From Cryptomeria japonica (lineage: Eukaryota > Streptophyta > Pinopsida > Cupressales > Cupressaceae), in the NCBI RefSeq assembly GCF_030272615.1, contig NC_081409.1:652460468-652524467 (forward strand): a stretch of DNA of 64,000 nt, written 5' to 3'. This document shows positions 58,520-64,000 of the stretch, piece after piece. Position numbers and translations under genes: made by a program. Positions within the stretch are counted from its first letter, which is position 1. Every line of letters begins with the position of its first letter. The notes beneath the pieces are model-generated. The model saw only the letters and a list, made by a program, of their open reading frames with translations, was not told the DNA's origin and ran no database searches.

Positions 58520-59766
58520 GGTTCAGAGGCTGCCTGATTCTAGTTTGTGAGGGACTTGGTGCATTGAGGACAATGTACTGCAATATGCCCATGCTGCCCG
58601 CAAGAATAACAACCCGTGTTTCTCACAAAATTTCTTGTAGATGGTGCACTCGATTGCTGGTAACTCCCTTTATTAATGTTCTGAGAATTTTGGGATGGTT
58701 GAGGGGTATACTTCTGCTGGGTGCGAGAGTTGCCACGATTTTGTTGGTATTGAAATTTTCTACCACTCTGATTGTAATTCTAGGACTTTTTCTTCTATGA
58801 GAAATGTCCTCCTTTGAGAGTTGATTGTTGATTCTTAGAGCCTGATGTCCCTTGATATTGGTTCCCCTTAGAGATGGCCCCAACACTATTACCTCGATTG
58901 TCGGAATGGCCTCCTAAACCCAAATTAACATTCCTCTCCACCAGAAAGGCTTTGGCTATTGCATCTCGAAGACTCTTTGGTTCAAAGACTGCTACATCCC
59001 TAGAAATATGGCCATTCAATCCCCTAATAAAATGTTGCACCAACATAGGTCCATCCTCCTTGTAACCTGAGAAGGGCTTAAGTTCATAGAACTTTCACTC
59101 ATAATCTTCAATCGACATGTTGTTTTGCTTTAGGTGATGAAATTCTTCTCCTCTACCCTGTCTCCATTGATCTGACGTGAATCTATCTTTAAAGCTTTCT
59201 AAAAATAATTCCCAAGAAATGGTGTCTATGCTAACCTGGAGTTTTTCTTCCTCCATTTGCCACCATGTTGAAGCAAACTTTCTTAAGTGCATAATGGCAC
59301 ATCTAGCTTTAACATTGCTACTAAAAGGGTGCATGGTGAAACATCTTTCAAGATCAAATATCCAAGTTTCTGCCGTAGATCCCCCCTCACTGCCAAAGAA
59401 AAGAGGTATCTTAGCCCTAAGTAAATCCCTCATGTGAGCAATAGAATCACTATCTGGTCTCCTTGTCTCTCTCCTAGGGCTCCTATCTCTTTCCCTATCA
59501 TGATGTTGAGAGTTATTTCCTTCCTCATGGTTTTCTTTATTTTCATTTGTACCTAACCTCTATAGGATCTCCCCCATCATGCGCCTCAATTGAACCCATT
59601 CAGATTCATTATTCTGACTTGCATCTCTCTCTTCCCTATGGGTATCTTGGGATTGTTCTCCCTCATGGTCCCCTTGGAAACTCTCTTGCTGAGACCTAGA
59701 GGCAGAGTTTCGGTTTCCATCCCTAGCTACTCTATGGGTAACAAGGGTCATCTGGGAGAGTAACAC
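58520..59766 (-). pseudogene. Chromovirus gag
   Basis: Start near 59766. The capsid core LLRAKIPLFFGSEGG, AETWIFDLERCF, CAIMHLRKFASTWW and WELFLESFKDRF lies at 59433-59095. MLVQHFIRGL follows, and an intact zinc knuckle CYSCGQHGHIAVHC (58570-58611). Several stops divide the frame, and the pieces are otherwise colinear with Gypsy gag. Confidence 0.85.
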
Positions 59767-59850
59767 AACATAAGAAAGGATATATATAGATGCAAAATAT
59801 AATCTAACTAAACATAATAGACCCTAGAGTTCCCAGTGTAGCAACCTATG

Positions 59851-59862
59851 GCTCTAATACCA
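59851..59862 (-). promoter_or_regulatory. Chromovirus primer-binding site (tRNA-Met type)
   Basis: On the minus strand TGGTATTAGAGC, three bases inside the 5' LTR, matches the initiator-tRNA-Met primer sequence TGGTATCAGAGC with one transition. Confidence 0.88.
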
Positions 59863-59865
59863 AAT

Positions 59866-62288
59866 TGTCATGCCCCACCAAGGAACACGGTAGGACAAGA
59901 ACAAAAGTTCCAAAATATGCTACAATATTTTATTTTTTAATATAACATACATCTACCACCTCTAGAAAGTAAACATACTTAATGCCCTTACAAGTTCCCT
60001 TTAATGTTCATCAACATAATTGAAAGATATAACCGCTTAACACATAACATAATATGCATAAAATAAACATACAATGATCTTCTTAATTATGAGCATGATA
60101 TAATAATTCACAGCACATTAACTTTACTACCTATTAATATGCTACAAAGCTTTTATCATTTCACTTGAGACCAAAGTAAAAGTACATAACAATCCCATTT
60201 CCCATAATCCCATTCCCACTATAGAATGAATACTATCCTTTGCATCATTTTCCCCTTGATTATTATTTACAACATCCATACAATTAATACTTTTCATTTG
60301 ATAACAACATATATAATAATGCAATTGCAATTTCTATTAATGTCTTCTACTCAATTTTCATAATAACACAATAAGATCTTAAAGGGATAGATTAGGAAGG
60401 GTAACATAACTTTTAAAAACATTGTTTCAAATACAAAGTAATCATCCCTTATCATAGTTCCTATAAACTACCCTCCCTTTTACAATGCTTTTCATAAAAT
60501 TACATGTTTATTATAAGGCCATTCATGGCTTACAAATAATATTTACAATATCTGAATGTACTAGCTCAAAAGAAAGGTCTTCAACATCTTTAGTCAAGGA
60601 TCAAGAAGCATCATCAAAAGAGATCAAAAACACACCTCGAAAAAAATATTTACCACCCAACCACATGGAACCACAAAGGTCCACTCCCCCATGCTAGGAG
60701 ATAAAACTAAGGTCCACACAAGTACTAGGGCAATACTAAGGCCATGAGACATGTTTCCCCAAAACAATAAACAAGAACCACATATCACATAACAACATCA
60801 AATAACATCACAAGAGAGAGAGAGAGAGAACCAGAACACCTACTAGGTGGGTGTCATCATACAGCCTTAACGTTGGGATCCACCCTGCCTACCATGAAAC
60901 ATGGTCCCCTCTCAAAAGGATCCACCTAGCTTGTAACAATGGTTGCAGTACTCCAAGAGGTGTATATGGACTAAAATAATCATTTATCTTGTATTAGTGT
61001 GTTATATCCCAACCCAACCCAAGTTCATTTTTAAAAAGGTTATCACTTGAATTAAACCCACTCATAAGATCTCCTAGAAACCACTTTGGGTCCTGGCAAC
61101 CTATAGTGAGCCACCCACCTAGGGTATCTAGCTACCCTACTCAAAACATTTATCAAATAAAAATAATAATAATTCATCTCACACAATACGCATATAAGTT
61201 CAAGTACTCTCCCATGTACTCCAAACCATAAGGATGAGTTTGACCCATATCCCTAAGCCACAATCAAACATGAGAAGGAGGTGGCCAATACATAACATAT
61301 ATAAAACATTTTATTTTATTTTTATCATCAACACCTCACATACATGAATTAAAGTCTTTAAAATAGAGGTACCTACTATAGAAAGCACCAAAACCCCTAA
61401 GAAGGAAAATCAACCCAAAGAACAACTCAAAAACCTATTAAAATTGAATCATGTTTCTTGTTGTTTAATAGATATTTATCTTGATAAATGGTTTGAGTGA
61501 AGACTAAAATATATTTGAGAAAATAGTATAATGATTTCTATTTAATTTTAGCCTCAACCAAAGATTATAATAAAAGTTTAAATAAATTTTATTAAAACTA
61601 TTTAAAACCCTCTTTGATAGAGTTGAGTAAAAGAGTATGTTCATAAATTAATTTTAAATCATTAAAAGATGATGGATTATTATAATATTTGGAGTTTTAT
61701 TTCATATCCATTTATTTTATAATCATTTGGTTTTAGTTTGAGGAAGATATTTGATGCCCTAGTGACACAAACAATGAATGATTTTTAGTTTTGATTGACA
61801 GAAAATTAGTCTCGGTTTCTACATTTTGAATATGTTTTAGTACACCTAGATTTCTACATTTTCACTAAAGCGATTTGACAAATAATATCCGTAGTGAAAG
61901 TTATGAATAACAGAATCAAAACTAGCAAAACTGGGACAATTAAAAATTATAAAAATAAAACTAAAACAAATACAAGAGTTATTACTCCCAACATGACACT
62001 CATTTTCTCCAAGTTGAATTTCCCAGCCAAGCATATCCCTTACACAAACAAAGAAAGAAGCAAAAGAAAGTATTTCAAGAATAACACTCAGGTTTTTAAA
62101 TTTAAATTTTCATCTAATATTTATTTAAATTATGCAAGCATAGCACAAGCAAGCCACATGGATTCTTCCTGGAATGAGGCCTACCTTGGTTCCTGCGGAG
62201 AAAATCCTTTGAGAAAGAACAAGCAAAAATCCAACCTCTTCCTATGCAAATCTCTCTTTCTGCTCCTAAACCTTCAAATATGCACCCA

Positions 62289-62326
<38 letters not shown>

Positions 62327-63062
62327 ACATAATAAATCTATATTAATTTTTTTTCATCTTTTTAATGCAACATAACATAAACCACTTAAATCATTTAATG
62401 TTTAGGTATCCTATCAAAGAAATAATAAAAAAATACAAACAATATAAATCCAAACCAATCAAAATACTCAACCCAATACCCATCATAAACATGACATTGC
62501 CCAACCCTCAAGATAGGGTGATCTTCCTAAATAGGAGACCTACGTCCAATAGGTTTACTTGTGGGAACCTTGGTGTTATCTCCGCAACAACAACATTCAA
62601 GGATTTAGAGGCATGCTCAGACCTATGTAGCCAGGTGGAGTCGATGCCCAGTACCTGCAATCCTGCAGCACCGAAATATATATCCATATACAAATGATAA
62701 ACAAGGAGGGGGAGTGCGACATCATCTGGGTCTCTGTAGAGTAACTGCGACTACCTCCCCTCATCCTACAGATATCTCATATAGTAATCTATTCCAAGCA
62801 TGGTTGGGTTAGCATTGTTAGCTCGAGATAATAAATATAAAATATAGCAGCCATATGAAAAGATTATCATAATGAAATCATGTACATAAACCAATGAAAC
62901 CCCTAACTCACTAATGCATCAGATATCATACTGAACCATAAAGGTGCAAATATAACTAAATATGTCTCATCATCTACTCTAACAAGGAAATATAGAGTCC
63001 AACATCACCAAACATAACAAATAATGTCCATCCCAAGAAAAGTTGCTAGGGTGGGTATTACA
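59866..63062 (-). repeat. Chromovirus 5' LTR (3,197 bp)
   Basis: Partner of 51474-55094. It lacks about 0.4 kb present in the other LTR; the break is replaced by a (TA)n tract at about 62290-62326. Confidence 0.93.
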
Positions 63063-63346
63063 TGTTATTTGACATATATGTTATTAACATGTATTAATGT
63101 TGTTTTACTAGCTACAGCCTCCTTCAGGACATCTCACGAATCCTCAGCCTCACCCAATTGTAGAAGACAGAGATGAGGTAATCAACATTTCAACTTCAAA
63201 CAATTTAGAGTTTAGTTTTTAGTTATTTTGATGTTATATTGAGAAAATATATCTGATTCGACATTTGAATTGTCCTTGTGTAGCCACTTGTAGAGCCACG
63301 TATTGCTTCGAAGAGGCTCGATTTTGATGATCTACCACAGTCATAA

Positions 63347-64000
63347 ATACCAATAGAGACATATAGTTATAGTTGTGGTCATTGAAGGACCATTTTTTTT
63401 ATATATTCGACATTTGTATATGTATATATCGACTTTGACAGACATGGCACATGCCACATTTTTGTAACTATTATTGATTTGGCATCTATGCCATTTTTGA
63501 TATGTACACGATTATTGTTCATTTTGATATATATGAAACTTGATATTTGATCCAATTTTTTCATTGATATATATGAAACTTGATATTCTTGAAACTTAGT
63601 TATTTGCTATTGAAATGTGATCAAACTTGTTCATTATGTATATGTCTTGAAATGTGATCCAATTTGTTCATTACTTGTAACTCATGTGGCATATACTTTT
63701 AAACTATCTATTTCTCATATTGTGTATACCCAAGTACCGACACTGGTAATGCTGATATTGTGTATTTTGATTGAGTGAATTTTCTTTGAGTCCTTTGTGC
63801 ATGAAGATATTGGAGTGAAGTTATTATATCATAAACTCATGCTTATGGAGCTATGTTCATAATTTCAAGAACCAATTAAGACAAGATTTGAGCACACAAA
63901 GCAGATTTGAAATTTATCTAAGGATGAGTCGACTTAGGTAAGGTTTTCATTTAAATTTTATTCCATAACAAGTCGACCTTAGGGTAAGAGACACACCTAT
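63347..64000 (+). other. Downstream region of the unrecognised gene with short direct repeats
   Basis: No gene is seen. TTGATATATATGAAACTTGATATT occurs exactly at 63524-63547 and 63564-63587. A 26-bp pair (TGAAATGTGATCMAAYTTGTTCATTA, two mismatches) is at 63611-63636 and 63648-63673. This is probably the 3' untranslated or flanking region. Confidence 0.6.

Larger units (their letters stand above)
51474..63062 (-). mobile_element. Full-length chromovirus-type Ty3/Gypsy element (11,589 bp)
   Basis: LTRs are 51474-55094 (3,621 bp) and 59866-63062 (3,197 bp), with plus-strand ends TGTCATGCCCC...GGGTATTACA. The flanking duplication TGTTA is at 51469-51473 and 63063-63067. Minus-strand order is LTR, primer site, gag, protease, RT, RNase H, integrase, chromodomain-like tail, polypurine tract, LTR. 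In the first 205 bp the two LTRs differ at only 4 positions by eye, so the insertion is fairly young. gag-pol carries scattered stops, mostly TAG/TGA at Gln/Arg codons. The length difference between LTRs is a single indel region near 53933-54355. Confidence 0.95.
49017..63346 (+). pseudogene. Unrecognised multi-exon gene, split by a chromovirus
   Basis: I do not recognise this protein. A first coding exon 49017-50198 (394 codons, MSNSSSNPQK start) is one frame except for TGA 49047 and TAA 49506, and ends at CAG/GTGCGT. Visible segments are a basic N-terminus, a Gln/Pro-rich stretch, a region with GSWRDRCQTFYADGLSYDQV and EPFWDRWYMVF, a Pro-rich linker, and CRCCGSRFH (possible metal site). Further phase-0 exons include 50315-50389 and 50483-50557 (75 nt each), 51170-51262, 63118-63177 and the last 63284-63346 ending ASKRLDFDDLPQS. 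Exons between 50641 and 51071 are less certain. The chromovirus at 51474-63062 sits in an intron. It could be a host gene or the second gene of a DNA transposon, given the hairpin array just upstream. Nonsense codons suggest a pseudogene or a bad allele. Confidence 0.55.

Noticed and set aside
54397-62697. A 110-codon open frame conserved twice (54397-54729 and 62365-62697), and similar pairs at 53537/61894, 52094/60485 and 51751/60142
   Set aside because: Both members lie at matching positions of the two LTRs of one element. Conservation reflects recent LTR identity, not selection on protein.
1-64000. tRNA, rRNA, organelle-derived or viral insertions
   Set aside because: No cloverleaf-like A/B box pair, rRNA block or plastid/mitochondrial gene was noticed by eye. 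A tRNAscan or organelle BLAST would be needed to exclude small fragments.

Overview
The window looks like nuclear DNA of a seed plant, most likely a gymnosperm with a large, repeat-packed genome. The inference rests on low-GC DNA, nested LTR retrotransposons with long LTRs (0.5-3.6 kb), tRNA-Met-type primer sites, plant-only domains (plant mobile domain, DUF4283-like, EG45/expansin-like) and GT-AG introns. I see no bacterial operon, CRISPR array, rRNA or tRNA gene. No protein-coding gene is fully intact.

Layout. 0.8-4.3 kb: a 5'-truncated LINE on the plus strand (reverse transcriptase and RNase H, A-rich tail). 5.3-6.1 kb: an EG45-like (plant natriuretic peptide/expansin-like) gene with good exon-intron structure but an in-frame TGA. 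7.4-12.4 kb: a 2-kb segment present twice in tandem; the second copy holds a solo LTR with a perfect target-site duplication (TSD), and the first copy preserves the empty site. 13.0-19.2 kb: a decayed Copia element and its 3' LTR. 19.2-19.6 kb: an old Tat-family LTR fragment. 21.35-23.12 kb: a replication protein A large-subunit (RPA1) pseudogene.

23.7-38.9 kb: a structurally complete Tat-lineage Gypsy element on the minus strand (15,161 bp, two LTRs of 1,254 bp, TSD cttag). Its pol is damaged, but between pol and the 3' LTR it carries a plus-strand (antisense) coding module with its own TATA box, a spliced first exon, a plant mobile domain and a coiled coil. This is one of the two most interesting items.

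38.9-47.3 kb: a pile of Copia/Gypsy LTRs. It includes a solo LTR nested inside another LTR (TSD gtttt), a gag fragment, a large (CATA)n/(TATG)n tract and a further Copia LTR between microsatellites. 47.4-48.9 kb: two clusters of perfect palindromes and hairpins. 49.0-63.35 kb: a multi-exon plus-strand gene-like locus that I do not recognise. One intron holds an 11,589-bp minus-strand chromovirus (Gypsy) with TSD tgtta, long LTRs, primer site, polypurine tract and a nearly complete but nonsense-mutated gag-pol.

Across the window most premature stops can be explained by C-to-T change of CAA, CAG or CGA codons or G-to-A change of TGG, as expected for methylated, silenced DNA. Insertion order can be partly read: LTR B is younger than LTR A, the chromovirus (few LTR differences) is younger than the Tat element (many LTR differences), and the solo LTR at 11.7 kb is younger than the 2-kb duplication.
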